From: Geodermatophilus pulveris
Lineage (GTDB): Bacteria; Actinomycetota; Actinomycetes; Mycobacteriales; Geodermatophilaceae
NCBI RefSeq assembly: GCF_900188375.1
Contig: NZ_FZOO01000013.1
Location: forward strand, 43,031 to 107,030
Direction of reading: 5' to 3'
DNA length: 64,000 bases
The position numbers were made by a program, and so were the translations under genes. The notes under the pieces were generated by a model, which did no database searches, was not told the origin of the DNA, and was given only the letters and a program-made list of their open reading frames with translations. Below are positions 8,566 through 17,719 of the stretch, one piece after another (the first letter of the stretch is position 1; each line of letters starts with the position of its first letter).

Positions 8566-9972
8566 CTACTCCTGGGTCGTCGACAACAGATGGCCCTGCA
8601 GCTGGTCCGTCGCCGCCCCCGGGATCCGGCGGGGGGCCGCGAACCTCCGCAGCGCCGGTGCCACGGGGCGGCCGCGCAGGAGCCCGTCGCAGGAGCCGGC
8701 GTCCAGCGCCTCGGCGTAGACCGTCAGCGCCTCACCGACGGCCTCGACCGTCCGGGCGACGTCGTCGTCGGTGTGTGCGGCCGAGATGACGAACGACTGG
8801 CCCAGGATCCCCCGGTGCAGCATCTCCTGGAGGAAGAGCGTCCGGAACTCCTGCGAGGGCTGCCCGAGGTGGTCACGCGTCACGAAGACCAGACACGACG
8901 GCCGCCCCACGACGGCGAAGTGGTCGGCGACGCCCAGCGCGGCGGCAGCCGCGTTCGCTCCCTCGGCCAGCTTGCGGCCCTGCTCCTCCATGACCCCCAC
9001 GACGTCGCGCTGCCGGTAGGCCTCGGCCACGGCGAGGTAGGCCGCGAGGCCCGTGGTCTCGGGACCGTGCGTCGTGGAGAGGAGGAAGGTCCGCGGGACG
9101 TCCGTGCGCAGGCCCCCGAGTTCCATGAGCTCCCGTCTGCCCGCGAGGGCCGAGACCGCGAAGCCGTTGCCGAGCGCCTTGCCCCACGTGGACAGGTCGG
9201 GCGTCGTGCCGTACACGCCCTGGGCCCCACCGCGGGACCAGCGCATGCCCGTGATGATCTCGTCGAAGACCAGGACGAAGCCGTGGCGGTCGGCCAGGGT
9301 CCGCAGGCCCGCCAGGAAGCCCGGTGCCGGATCGGTCGTGCCCGTGGCGGCCTCGAGGAGCACGCACGCGACCCGGCCGGGGTGACGCTCGAGCAGGCGC
9401 TCCACGGAGCCGAGGTCGTTGTAGTCGAAGCCCAGCGTGAGGTCGCGCTGGGAGTCCGGGATCCCCGTGTCCATCTCGGTGGTACCGATGAACCAGTCGT
9501 CGGTCGAGAAGAACGGCTGCGACCGGCACAGGGCCACGAGGTCCCTGCCCGTCGCTGCGCGCGCCAGCTTGACGGCAGCGGTCGTCGCGTCGGAGCCGTT
9601 CTTGGCGAACTTGACCATGTCCGCCCCGGGTACCTGCTCGAGGAACGTCTCCGCCGCGCGCAGTTCGTGGACCGACGGCCGGCTGAAGCTGACCCCCGTC
9701 CGCGCCGCCGCCGTCACGGCCTCGACGACCGGCGCGTGGGCGTGCCCGAGCGTCACCGACCGGAGCCCCATCCCGTACTCGACGTACCAGTTGCCGTCGA
9801 CGTCCTGGACCCGCGCACCCTCACCGCGCGCGATCACCGGTGCCATGCCCTCGGGGTACTGGTCCGAGCCGCGGGCGTACGTGTGCGCTCCTCCCGGGAC
9901 CAGCTCGTGCAGCCTCCGCTGCATGGCGGTCGACGCCGCGAACGTCCGGCCGACTGCCGAGGAGGACGTCAT
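8566..9972 (-). CDS. Glutamate-1-semialdehyde aminomutase-like PLP enzyme
   Basis: A 468-residue class III aminotransferase. Start ATG 9972 gives an ATGA overlap with the upstream PIG-L gene. VFDEI (Asp237) should bind the pyridine nitrogen and TWGKALGNG (Lys265) should form the Schiff base. The N-terminal [10 protein letters not shown] and [14 protein letters not shown] match the aminomutase (HemL) subgroup. HemL makes 5-aminolevulinate, but this gene sits inside a polysaccharide operon. A role in aminating or rearranging a sugar or a small substituent is therefore likelier. The C-terminal 35 residues are an unusual basic extension. Confidence 0.85.
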   Translation of the reverse strand: MTSSSAVGRTFAASTAMQRRLHELVPGGAHTYARGSDQYPEGMAPVIARGEGARVQDVDGNWYVEYGMGLRSVTLGHAHAPVVEAVTAAARTGVSFSRPSVHELRAAETFLEQVPGADMVKFAKNGSDATTAAVKLARAATGRDLVALCRSQPFFSTDDWFIGTTEMDTGIPDSQRDLTLGFDYNDLGSVERLLERHPGRVACVLLEAATGTTDPAPGFLAGLRTLADRHGFVLVFDEIITGMRWSRGGAQGVYGTTPDLSTWGKALGNGFAVSALAGRRELMELGGLRTDVPRTFLLSTTHGPETTGLAAYLAVAEAYRQRDVVGVMEEQGRKLAEGANAAAAALGVADHFAVVGRPSCLVFVTRDHLGQPSQEFRTLFLQEMLHRGILGQSFVISAAHTDDDVARTVEAVGEALTVYAEALDAGSCDGLLRGRPVAPALRRFAAPRRIPGAATDQLQGHLLSTTQE

Positions 9973-10619
9973 CCGGTGCTCCCCGCATCGAGGTCGAGGA
10001 GCAGCTTGTCGCACACGAACCCCTCGGCGTAACGGGATCTGCTCTCCATGCCCCGCAGCCGCATGACGCCGGAGAACAGCTCATCGTCCCACCACTCCCG
10101 CGCGACCTGCGAGGGGAAGCACCGGGAGAGCAGCTCGACCTTGCGTCGCGCATCGCTCTCGGTCAGCCGGACGTAGACGTTCGGCGAGCGGAAGTCGCCG
10201 TCCCACTTGGGGATCTCGTAGTGGAGGATCAGCGCGTCGCGCCAGACGGTGCTCACCAACTCCCCGAGCAGGCGGTGGTCCTGGTGCGCGTCATCGGCCC
10301 GGGGCGCCATCACGACGGTCGGCCGACGTTCGGCCGCGCACTCCTCGAGGGCGTCCTTGACGGCGTCCCAGTGCGCGGGCAGCCGCCCGTCCGGGAGGTC
10401 GAGCGCACGGACCGTGGCGTCGGGGAAGAACTCCGGCAGCGCCGCTCCGGCTTCCTCCCTGCGCTCCGGACTGCCGGTCAGGACCAGGCCGGCGACCGTC
10501 GTCGCGGGCCGGCCGACGAGTCCCAGGAGGGTGCCACCACAGCCGATCTCGATGTCGTCCGGATGCGCACCGACACACAGGATGTCGAGCCGAGCGCCCG
10601 GCGGAGCCAGACCGATCAC
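9969..10619 (-). CDS. PIG-L/LmbE family deacetylase
   Basis: A 216-residue protein with the PIG-L signature AHPDD at residues 18-22 and a second ligand cluster DDAHQDH near residue 110. The family uses a Zn ion to remove N-acetyl groups from GlcNAc-type sugars (mycothiol and GPI pathways, or antibiotic sugars). In this operon it probably unmasks an amino group on a sugar intermediate, though the substrate is not identifiable. It overlaps the next gene by ATGA, which points to translational coupling with the PLP enzyme. Confidence 0.88.
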   Translation of the reverse strand: MIGLAPPGARLDILCVGAHPDDIEIGCGGTLLGLVGRPATTVAGLVLTGSPERREEAGAALPEFFPDATVRALDLPDGRLPAHWDAVKDALEECAAERRPTVVMAPRADDAHQDHRLLGELVSTVWRDALILHYEIPKWDGDFRSPNVYVRLTESDARRKVELLSRCFPSQVAREWWDDELFSGVMRLRGMESRSRYAEGFVCDKLLLDLDAGSTG

Positions 10620-10664
10620 GAGGCGACCGTGCTCCGCCCGGTGCGACCGGGCGTCCCCGATGAG

Positions 10665-11510
10665 CTACCTGGCAGCGACGACACTGGGCTCAGCCACCAT
10701 GACGGGGACGACCGCGGGGCCCGGTTCCACGGGCCGGTCGCGCCACACGGCCCACGGACTGATCCCGGTCCGGTACTGCTCCTCGAGGGCCGTCCGTTCC
10801 TTCAGCGTGTCCATGGGCGCCCAGAAGCCGTCGTAGGGGGTGGCGCAGAGCTTGCCGTCGGCCGCAGCCCGCACGAACCCGTCCATGACGAGGTCGTCCC
10901 CCTCGTCGAGGTAGTCGAAGATGCCCTGCCGGAGCACGAAGTACCCGCCGTTGATCCGCATGGACATGTCCACGACCGGCACGAGACCGGTCACCCGGTC
11001 ACCCCCGGAGATCTCCACGACGTGGAAGGAGTCCTGAGGCCGCACTGCCAGGAGGTTCGCCACCGCGTCCTTGGACTCGAACTCGGCGATCAGGTCGTTC
11101 ATGGGGGCATCGGTCAGCACGTCTCCGTAGTTGGCGAGGAAGATCTCGTCGCACTCGAGGTATGGCCGCACCCGGCGCAGTCGCTCGCCGATCGCCGTCG
11201 AGATCCCCGTGTCGATGAAGGTGATGGTCCAGTTGCTGATGTCGGTGGCGAGCATCTCCACGTGCTTGCCGCCCTTGGTGAGGACGAAGTCGTTCGAGCT
11301 CGTCTCCCGGTAGTCGAGGAAGTAGTCCTTGACCGCGGAGGCGCCGTAGCCGAGGCAGAGGATGAACTCCGTGTGGCCGAAGTGCGCGTAGTAGCGCATG
11401 ACGTGCCAGAGCACCGGACGGCTGCCGATGGGCATCATCGGTTTGGGCAGGGACTCCGGTCCGGTCCGGATCCGCATGCCCAGTCCGCCGCAGAAGATGA
11501 CGACCTTCAT
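10665..11510 (-). CDS. rfbF: Glucose-1-phosphate cytidylyltransferase
   Basis: A 281-residue nucleotidyltransferase. The N-terminus VVIFCGGLGMRIR is the nucleotide-binding loop, and LPKPMMPIG supplies the substrate Lys. NWTITFIDTG and DAPMNDLI are typical of the RfbF subfamily (CTP + glucose-1-phosphate to CDP-glucose) rather than of RmlA or GalU. It starts the CDP-sugar route. The usual next enzyme, CDP-glucose 4,6-dehydratase, is not evident nearby. It lies 20 bp downstream of the C-methyltransferase gene in the same operon. Confidence 0.9.
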   Translation of the reverse strand: MKVVIFCGGLGMRIRTGPESLPKPMMPIGSRPVLWHVMRYYAHFGHTEFILCLGYGASAVKDYFLDYRETSSNDFVLTKGGKHVEMLATDISNWTITFIDTGISTAIGERLRRVRPYLECDEIFLANYGDVLTDAPMNDLIAEFESKDAVANLLAVRPQDSFHVVEISGGDRVTGLVPVVDMSMRINGGYFVLRQGIFDYLDEGDDLVMDGFVRAAADGKLCATPYDGFWAPMDTLKERTALEEQYRTGISPWAVWRDRPVEPGPAVVPVMVAEPSVVAAR

Positions 11511-11530
11511 GGATGACTCCCTCCGATGAC

Positions 11531-12760
11531 TCAGAAGACCTCGAGCCGGGGCAGCGCCACGACGAGCTTCCCGCCCCAGGAGCGGACCGGGTGGAGTTGC
11601 TCGGAGATCTCGTCCCTGAGGTTCCAGGGCATGATCAGGACGTAGTCCGGCCGCACGTCCGCCAGCTTCTCCGGCGGGTGGATGGGGATGTGGGTGCCGG
11701 GCAGGAACCTGCCCTGCTTGAACGGGTTGCGGTCGACGGCGAACGCGATCTGGTCGGCACGGACACCGCAGTGGTTGAGCAGCGTGTTGCCCTTCCCGGG
11801 CGCGCCGTAGGCGACGACCGTCTCCCCCCGGCGGGAGCGCTCGACGAGGAACTCCACGAGGTCGTTACGCACCCGCGCGACCGCGATCGCGAAACCGGCG
11901 TGGCCCTCGAGGGAGTGCAAGCCCGCCGCCGACTCGGCGGCCAGCACGGAGGCGACGGCATCACTCGGTCGTGCCGCCCGCTCGGCCGGCATCGACCAGG
12001 TGCGGAGAGAACCCCCGTGCGTCGACAGCTCCTCGACGTCGACGACGACCAGGCCCGCCTCGGCCAGGACCCGCTGCGTCGTCAGCAGCGAGAGGTACGA
12101 GTAGTGCTCGTGGTAGATCGTGTCGTACTCGTTGCCCTCGATGAGCCGCATGAGGTGCGGGATCTCGATGGTGACCGTGCCGTCGTCGACCACCAGCTCC
12201 CGCAGGCCCTTCGCGAAGTCGATGATGTCGGGCACGTGGGCGAACACGTTGTTCGCCACGACGAGATCGGCCGCTCCGTGCCGGGCCGCGACGTCCCGAC
12301 CGGTCTGCTCCCCCAGGAAGGTCACCTCGGTCGGGACACCGCGCTCCACCGCAGCCTCGGCCACGTTCGCCGCGGGCTCGATGCCGAGGGCACGGATCCC
12401 TCGTTGGACGACGTGCTGCAGGAGGTACCCGTCATTGCTGGCGACCTCGACGACGAAGGAGCCGGAGTCCAGCGACAGCCTGTCGACGGCCTCCTCGACG
12501 TAGGCCTTGGCGTGCGCGACCCAGGAGTCGCTGTAGGAGGAGAAGTAGGCGTAGTGGCTGAAGATCTCCCCCGCGTCGATGTAGGCGGGGAGCTGGACCA
12601 GCAGGCAACGGGCGCAGATGCGCACGTGGAGCGGGTAGAACACCTCTCCCGAGTCGAGCTGGTCGGCGGTCAGGTAGCTCTCGCAGGGCGGGGACATCCC
12701 CAGGTCCACGAAGGTGTGGACGAGCTCCGCCTGACAGAGCCGGCAGTGCGGTGCGCTCAT
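11531..12760 (-). CDS. Sugar C-methyltransferase (TylC3/EvaC-like)
   Basis: A 409-residue protein. The start ATG at 12760 was chosen because CRLC follows at residues 6-9. The N-terminal Cys-rich zinc domain (CRLC ... CARCLL) leads into a SAM-binding domain (VVEVASNDGYLL). A C-terminal domain containing AYGAPGKGNTLLNHCG follows. This three-part layout matches C-methyltransferases that methylate C3 of 4-keto nucleotide-deoxysugars. It is the first gene of the leftward operon and is divergent from the 3,5-epimerase, another enzyme acting on 4-keto sugars. A branched deoxysugar product is an inference. Confidence 0.88.
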   Translation of the reverse strand: MSAPHCRLCQAELVHTFVDLGMSPPCESYLTADQLDSGEVFYPLHVRICARCLLVQLPAYIDAGEIFSHYAYFSSYSDSWVAHAKAYVEEAVDRLSLDSGSFVVEVASNDGYLLQHVVQRGIRALGIEPAANVAEAAVERGVPTEVTFLGEQTGRDVAARHGAADLVVANNVFAHVPDIIDFAKGLRELVVDDGTVTIEIPHLMRLIEGNEYDTIYHEHYSYLSLLTTQRVLAEAGLVVVDVEELSTHGGSLRTWSMPAERAARPSDAVASVLAAESAAGLHSLEGHAGFAIAVARVRNDLVEFLVERSRRGETVVAYGAPGKGNTLLNHCGVRADQIAFAVDRNPFKQGRFLPGTHIPIHPPEKLADVRPDYVLIMPWNLRDEISEQLHPVRSWGGKLVVALPRLEVF

Positions 12761-12882
12761 GACCGTGACCTCGACCCCGGAGGGGAGTGGTGACATGCTC
12801 GCCGCAGCCGCCCCGGCTGGGCGTCGCGGGCTCGCCCCGGATGGCTGCGGCCGGTCGTGACACGCACCCGGGGAGGGGAGAC

Positions 12883-13470
12883 GTGCGCTGGAGCTCCACC
12901 CGCATCGTCGGCGTCGTCGAGTTCACGCCCTCGCCGCACGTCGACGACCGGGGGTTCTTCAGCAGGACCTTCGACGCCGACGTCGCGCGGGAGGCGGGGA
13001 TCGATCCCGACTCCTTCGTCCAGGACAGCATGTCCCGCTCGCGCCGAGGGGTGGTCCGCGGCCTGCACGTCCGGCTGGGTGAGGGGGAGAGCAAGCTCGT
13101 GCGCTGCTCCTCCGGCCAGGTCTTCGACGTCGTCGTGGACCTGCGCCCGAACTCCCCGACCCACCTCGAGTGGCTCTCCGTCATCCTCGACGGCGAGAAG
13201 CAGAACTCGGTCTTCATCCCGGCCGGGTGCGCCCACGGCTTCCAGGCGCTCACCGAGCCGGCGGACACGGCCTATCGCATCGACCGGCGGCACGACCCGC
13301 AGGAGGACCTCACGATCGCTCACGACGACCCCCGGCTCGCTGTCCCATGGCCTCTCCCCGTCCATGCCATGTCACGGTCCGACGCCGCCGCGCTGCCACT
13401 GGCGGAGCTGTCGACCGAGCTGGCGTCCATCCGGAGCCGAGCGCGCACGGGCGGGAAGCCAGTCGACTGA
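12883..13470 (+). CDS. dTDP-4-dehydrorhamnose 3,5-epimerase-like protein
   Basis: A 195-residue cupin of the RmlC family. GTG 12883 follows a strong GGGGAGGGGAG ribosome site, so upstream in-frame codons are not used. Visible family features are DDRGFFSRTFD, then QDSMSRSRRGVVRGLH (the active-site His), DVVVDLR and FIPAGCAHGF. RmlC-type enzymes invert C3 and/or C5 of 4-keto-6-deoxysugars. Here it probably acts with the divergently transcribed C-methyltransferase and RfbF, on a CDP- rather than dTDP-sugar. Its 3' end overlaps the convergent glycosyltransferase gene by 99 bp. Confidence 0.87.
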   Translation: MRWSSTRIVGVVEFTPSPHVDDRGFFSRTFDADVAREAGIDPDSFVQDSMSRSRRGVVRGLHVRLGEGESKLVRCSSGQVFDVVVDLRPNSPTHLEWLSVILDGEKQNSVFIPAGCAHGFQALTEPADTAYRIDRRHDPQEDLTIAHDDPRLAVPWPLPVHAMSRSDAAALPLAELSTELASIRSRARTGGKPVD

Positions 13471-14487
13471 CCCCCAGCCGAGGATGCGCTGCCGGGCACC
13501 ATGGCCTCTCTCGGCCAGCTGCTGCTTCAGCGGGTGGACGCGAGTGAGCAGCCGGGGGGACAGCTCCAACAGCACCACGATCACGCAGGCCCGCAGGGTG
13601 GCCCGCTGAGCGCGCGCCTCCCGGGCCGACCGGCGAGCAGTCTCGATGTCCCCATCGACGAATGCCCATCGCGCACGCCGCAGGGCCTGGTGATAACGCA
13701 GGCGCCGCATCGGGGACTGCGCGATGGCGAGATGGCGCGGGTCACCCGACTCCTCGGCGAACGTCTGGAACGTCCGCACCAGAGAGTCCTCGAACTGCTC
13801 GACCCTCTCGGGATGCCGGGACTGGGACTGTTCGCGTACCCGGTACCGACCCAGCTTCTGCGGGAGCAGGCGGACCTCGAATCGGCTGGCGAGCCGCAGC
13901 CAGGTGAGCACGTCACTCTCCAGGCCGGGCTCGTAGCCACCGACGGCCCGCCACGCTCTCCTGCTGATGGCGCCCGTGTAGTAGGGCACCCGGCCGGCCA
14001 GCACCTCCTCCACGGTGAGGAGGTCCCCGCCCTTGCCCGGCGGACGGCTACCGATCGACCGGAGATAGCTCTGACGGGAGGGCCGTTCGTCCCCATCGCG
14101 CACCATGTGGGCGTCGCACCCGACCGCGTCCACGGAGGGGTGGCCGTCGAGGAAGTCGAGCACCGTGGCCGTGAACTCGGGCACGATCTCGTCGTCGCTG
14201 TCGAGGACGGCGAAGTGGTCGCCCCGCGCCACCGCGGCCGCGGCCATCACCCCGCCCGCGTAGCCCCGGTTCTCCTGACGGACCAGGCGCACCCGCGGGT
14301 CGTCGGCGAAGGACCGGACGATGGAGGCGATCTCGTCCGAGTTCCCGTTGTCCACGACGACCAGCTCCCAGGCCGGGCTGGTCTGGGACAGGACCGACGA
14401 GATGGTGTCGGCGAGGTACGCCTCAGTCCGGTAGGCCGTCGTCAGGAAGCTGAGACGAGGTCGGTCCAGCGGCGCGCTCGTCGTCAC
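13372..14487 (-). CDS. Family 2 glycosyltransferase
   Basis: A 371-residue GT-A enzyme. The N-terminus has the GT2 pattern: LSFLTTAYRTEAYL, VVVDNGNSD, then the metal-binding VLDSDDEIVP. These enzymes move a sugar from a nucleotide donor onto a lipid-linked acceptor at the cytoplasmic membrane face. No membrane segments are seen. The GTG start at 14487 overlaps the stop of the dehydrogenase gene (GTGA), so the two are translationally coupled. The last 33 codons are antisense to the epimerase gene. Confidence 0.88.
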   Translation of the reverse strand: MTTSAPLDRPRLSFLTTAYRTEAYLADTISSVLSQTSPAWELVVVDNGNSDEIASIVRSFADDPRVRLVRQENRGYAGGVMAAAAVARGDHFAVLDSDDEIVPEFTATVLDFLDGHPSVDAVGCDAHMVRDGDERPSRQSYLRSIGSRPPGKGGDLLTVEEVLAGRVPYYTGAISRRAWRAVGGYEPGLESDVLTWLRLASRFEVRLLPQKLGRYRVREQSQSRHPERVEQFEDSLVRTFQTFAEESGDPRHLAIAQSPMRRLRYHQALRRARWAFVDGDIETARRSAREARAQRATLRACVIVVLLELSPRLLTRVHPLKQQLAERGHGARQRILGWGSVDWLPARARSAPDGRQLGRQLRQWQRGGVGP

Positions 14488-15824
14488 CAGGACAGCCCCA
14501 GGTACTGGTTGCCGGCGCGCGCGGCACGCAACCGCGGGACGTGGACGAGGTCGAGCACGACCGTGCCGACGGGAGCACGCTCCACCGCAGCGACCGTGGC
14601 GTCGTCACCGGCCGCGACCACGAGCACCTCCCCGTGCTGGGCGACGGCGTCCCGGTCCCGGGCGAGGTGCTCGGCGAGGTGGGGCAGCCGATCGTCGATG
14701 TGCGCCTTGTTCGAGCCGGTGAGGCGGGAGAGGGCGACGTTCTCGTCGTGGATCAGGACGTCGCAGCCCTTTCCGATCAGGCGTTCGGCGAGCTCCACCA
14801 TCGGGCTCTCGCGCAGGTCGTCGGTCCCCGACTTGAACGAGAGGCCGAACAGCCCGACCTTGCGCTTCCCGAGCGCGAGGATGCTGTCCAGCGCCCGGCG
14901 CAGGTGCGCCTCGTTGGACGCCAGGATGTTGGCGAGGACGGGTACCTCGACGTCGTGCTGGCGGGCGGTGTGCGCCAAGGCGCGGACGTCCTTGGGCAGG
15001 CACGACCCGCCGAAGGCGAAGCCCGGCCGCAGGTACGCCGCGCTGAGGTTCAACTTCGTGTCGGACAGGAAGACGTCCATCACCTCGTGCGAGTCCAGTC
15101 CCAGGGCAGCGCAGATCGCCCCGATCTCGTTGGCGAAGTCGACCTTGAGCGCGTGGAAGCAGTTGTCCACGTACTTGGCCATCTCCGCGACACCGATCGG
15201 GACGACGAACCGCGGCCCGGGGATCCCGTCGTAGAGGCCGACCACCAGTGCGGCGGATCTCTCCTCGGTCTGACCGACGACCGTCTTCGGTGGCGCGGAG
15301 AAGTCCTGGACGCTCGTCCCCTCGCGGAGGAACTCCGGGTTGACGCAGACGCCGAAGTCGACACCGACCTGCTTCCCGGACAGTTGCTCGAGCAGTGGGA
15401 TCAGCCGGCCCTCGCAGGTCCCCGGGAGCATCGTGCTGCGGTACACCACCGTGTGCCAGCCGGCTTTGGCTGCCAGGACGGCGCCGATCTGCGTCGTCAC
15501 GGCCTCGAGGTAGGCGGTGGACAGACCTCCGCCGGGCAGCGAGGGCGTGGCCACGCAGACCAGGGACACGTCGCTGTCGAGCACCGCCTCCGTGGCGCTG
15601 TCGGTGACGGAGAGGAGACCCGACGTCACCGCGTCGCGGACCAGCTCCGTCAGTCCCGCCTCGATGACGGGCGGGAGCCCCCGGCGGAGCAACTCCAGCT
15701 TGCGCGGGTCGACGTCGACCCCGACGACACGGTGCCCCCGGGCAGCGAAACACGCGGCCGAGATCGAGCCGACGTACCCGAGTCCGAAGACGCTGATCGC
15801 GGGCAGCGTCCCACTCGCGTCCAT
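14484..15824 (-). CDS. UDP-glucose/GDP-mannose 6-dehydrogenase
   Basis: A 446-residue nucleotide-sugar dehydrogenase; an in-frame ATG at 15863 is an alternative start. The NAD site is VFGLGYVG, and the catalytic Cys lies in FGGSCLPKD (about residue 275). The C-terminal domain includes GLSFKSGTDDLRESP. The family oxidises C6 twice to give a uronic acid. Overall wording is closer to GDP-mannose dehydrogenase (AlgD) than to Ugd, but substrate calls from sequence alone are unsafe. A uronic acid in the polymer would fit the heparinase-like lyase encoded nearby. Confidence 0.9.
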   Translation of the reverse strand: MDASGTLPAISVFGLGYVGSISAACFAARGHRVVGVDVDPRKLELLRRGLPPVIEAGLTELVRDAVTSGLLSVTDSATEAVLDSDVSLVCVATPSLPGGGLSTAYLEAVTTQIGAVLAAKAGWHTVVYRSTMLPGTCEGRLIPLLEQLSGKQVGVDFGVCVNPEFLREGTSVQDFSAPPKTVVGQTEERSAALVVGLYDGIPGPRFVVPIGVAEMAKYVDNCFHALKVDFANEIGAICAALGLDSHEVMDVFLSDTKLNLSAAYLRPGFAFGGSCLPKDVRALAHTARQHDVEVPVLANILASNEAHLRRALDSILALGKRKVGLFGLSFKSGTDDLRESPMVELAERLIGKGCDVLIHDENVALSRLTGSNKAHIDDRLPHLAEHLARDRDAVAQHGEVLVVAAGDDATVAAVERAPVGTVVLDLVHVPRLRAARAGNQYLGLSW

Positions 15825-16089
15825 CCGAGTCCGCCCTGTCTCGGGTGACGCAGCGCGATGCATTGCGGCAGGTTAGGAGTGCGCCGACCCACGGCAATCC
15901 GAGGTCCACGCCCCCTGAGGGCGCCGTGGCGCGTCGGCACTCACCGCGACGGCACAACGACTTCGTCCCCGGGACGCCCGGGGAGCGGCGGCCACGGGAG
16001 TCCGGCGGGCGTAGCGACGCCGACGGAGATGTCGTAACCTGCCGGGCCCGAGTTCACGCTCCTGCTCGAAGGCGTTGGAGCGATCGCAG

Positions 16090-17565
16090 ATGACACCAGC
16101 GAGCCCGACCACGGCGCGGCATCCCGCACGTCTCCTGACGGGAGGCGCGCTGGTGCTGCTGCTGTGCTTGGTGGCCGCCTCCGGTGGGTGGCTCCTCCGC
16201 CGGGGAGGCCCCCAGGGACAGGCCATGCACATCACCGGTGCGAGCACCTACCGCGACGCCCCCTGGCCCGAGGCCACGCCGAGGGTGGGATCGACCGGAC
16301 GGCCCTTCGTCACGTCGATCAGCCCCGATCGCCGCTTCTTCCTGGACCAGTACGGGGAGCCCATCCGGCTCAAGGGCGACACCCCCTGGTCGTTGATGAC
16401 GGACCTGTCCCCGGACGAGGCCGCGCTCTACTTCTCGACACGGGCAGGCCAGGGGTTCAACGCGGTGATCGTCTCCCTGCTCGGCGCACTGGGCAACGGA
16501 GGTCCCTTCGACGACGGCCGGACCCACGACGGGCTGGCGCCGTTCGTCGGGGGGGACGTGCTGCGGTTCGACGAGCCCTACTGGGACCGCGTGGTGTCCT
16601 ACCTGCAGATGGCGGCCGAGCGCGGCGTGACCGTGCTGCTCTACCCCGTCGACGGCTGGAGCATCGGGCACTCCTTCGTACCGACGTCGATCCAACAGTG
16701 CCGCGACTTCGGCCGCCTGGTCGCCGAGCGGCTCGCCGGCCTCCCCAACATCGTGTGGGTGATCGGCGGGGACTACGTGCCGGCCACCGACGACCTCGCC
16801 GGAGGCAGTGACGTCGACCGGTGCTGGGACGCCATGATGCGTGGCGTGCGGGAGGCCGGCGACGGCCGACCGTTCTCCATCCAGTTGACCTTCGACAGGT
16901 CGATCTCCAGTGACAACCCGTTCTGGGCCCGGCGGATCGACTGGAACTTCGTCTACACCTACCACCCCACCTACGCCGCCGTCCTGGACGCGTACGGGCG
17001 CACCCCGACGATGCCGGCCGTGCTCGGCGAGGCCAACTACGAGGGCGAGAACAACCAGTCCGAGTCGGCGCCCACCTCCGATGAGACGCTGCGCCGCCAG
17101 GTGCTGTGGAGCCTGACCTCCGGCGCCGCCGGCGAGTTCATGGGCACCCACGACTGGGACTTCCACCCCGGTTGGCGGACGCGGCTGTCCAGCCCGGCCA
17201 CGACCCAGATCGCAGGCCTGCGCGACCTGTTCGACGGCCTGCGGTGGTGGCAGCTCGTGCCCGACACAGCAGGCACGCTGGTGACGGCAGGGCGCGGCAC
17301 CCCGCTGGACGACGCCCCCGTCGACGTCCTCGACAACGACTACGTGACGGCGGCGCGCACGCCCGACGGCCGGCAGGCCGTCGTCTACGTGCCCACCGCC
17401 CGCACCATCACCGTCGATCCCGCGGTCCTGCCCACCGGCACCTCCGCCGTCTGGGTCGACCCGACGTCCGGGCGCAGGATCCCGGCGCCGGTCTCGAGCA
17501 CCTTCACCACCCCGGGACCGAACGACGCCGGCGACCACGACTGGGTCCTCCTGCTCACCTCGTGA
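16090..17565 (+). CDS. Secreted apiosidase-like glycoside hydrolase (DUF4038)
   Basis: A 491-residue protein from ATG 16090, with GGAG nine bases upstream. A single N-terminal hydrophobic segment (LVLLLCLVAASGGWLL) acts as signal peptide or anchor. The body resembles the DUF4038/GH140 TIM barrel: FFLDQYGEPIRLKGDTPW, GFNAVIVSLLG, NIVWVIGGDYVP, then PAVLGEANYEG with a likely catalytic Glu. A C-terminal beta-domain follows. The family cleaves side-chain sugars such as apiose from acidic polysaccharides. Inside an export locus it more likely trims the organism's own polymer, which is an inference. Confidence 0.82.
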   Translation: MTPASPTTARHPARLLTGGALVLLLCLVAASGGWLLRRGGPQGQAMHITGASTYRDAPWPEATPRVGSTGRPFVTSISPDRRFFLDQYGEPIRLKGDTPWSLMTDLSPDEAALYFSTRAGQGFNAVIVSLLGALGNGGPFDDGRTHDGLAPFVGGDVLRFDEPYWDRVVSYLQMAAERGVTVLLYPVDGWSIGHSFVPTSIQQCRDFGRLVAERLAGLPNIVWVIGGDYVPATDDLAGGSDVDRCWDAMMRGVREAGDGRPFSIQLTFDRSISSDNPFWARRIDWNFVYTYHPTYAAVLDAYGRTPTMPAVLGEANYEGENNQSESAPTSDETLRRQVLWSLTSGAAGEFMGTHDWDFHPGWRTRLSSPATTQIAGLRDLFDGLRWWQLVPDTAGTLVTAGRGTPLDDAPVDVLDNDYVTAARTPDGRQAVVYVPTARTITVDPAVLPTGTSAVWVDPTSGRRIPAPVSSTFTTPGPNDAGDHDWVLLLTS

Positions 17566-17719
17566 AGGACGCGTGCTGCCGGGTCCGGCGCGGACGAGCC
17601 CGCCGTCCTCCGGGACCGTGGGTGGTTAGCTCCTCCCCGGTCGGGCTGACCTGCCTGCGTCCCGTCGAGACCCGTGCCGAGGGAGCTGCCGCGCCGGTGG
17701 ACCGAGGAGCAGACGTCTG

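Noticed and set aside
8566..9972. HemL of heme biosynthesis
   Set aside because: Embedded by an ATGA overlap in a sugar-modification operon and carries a C-terminal extension; a housekeeping heme role is unlikely here.
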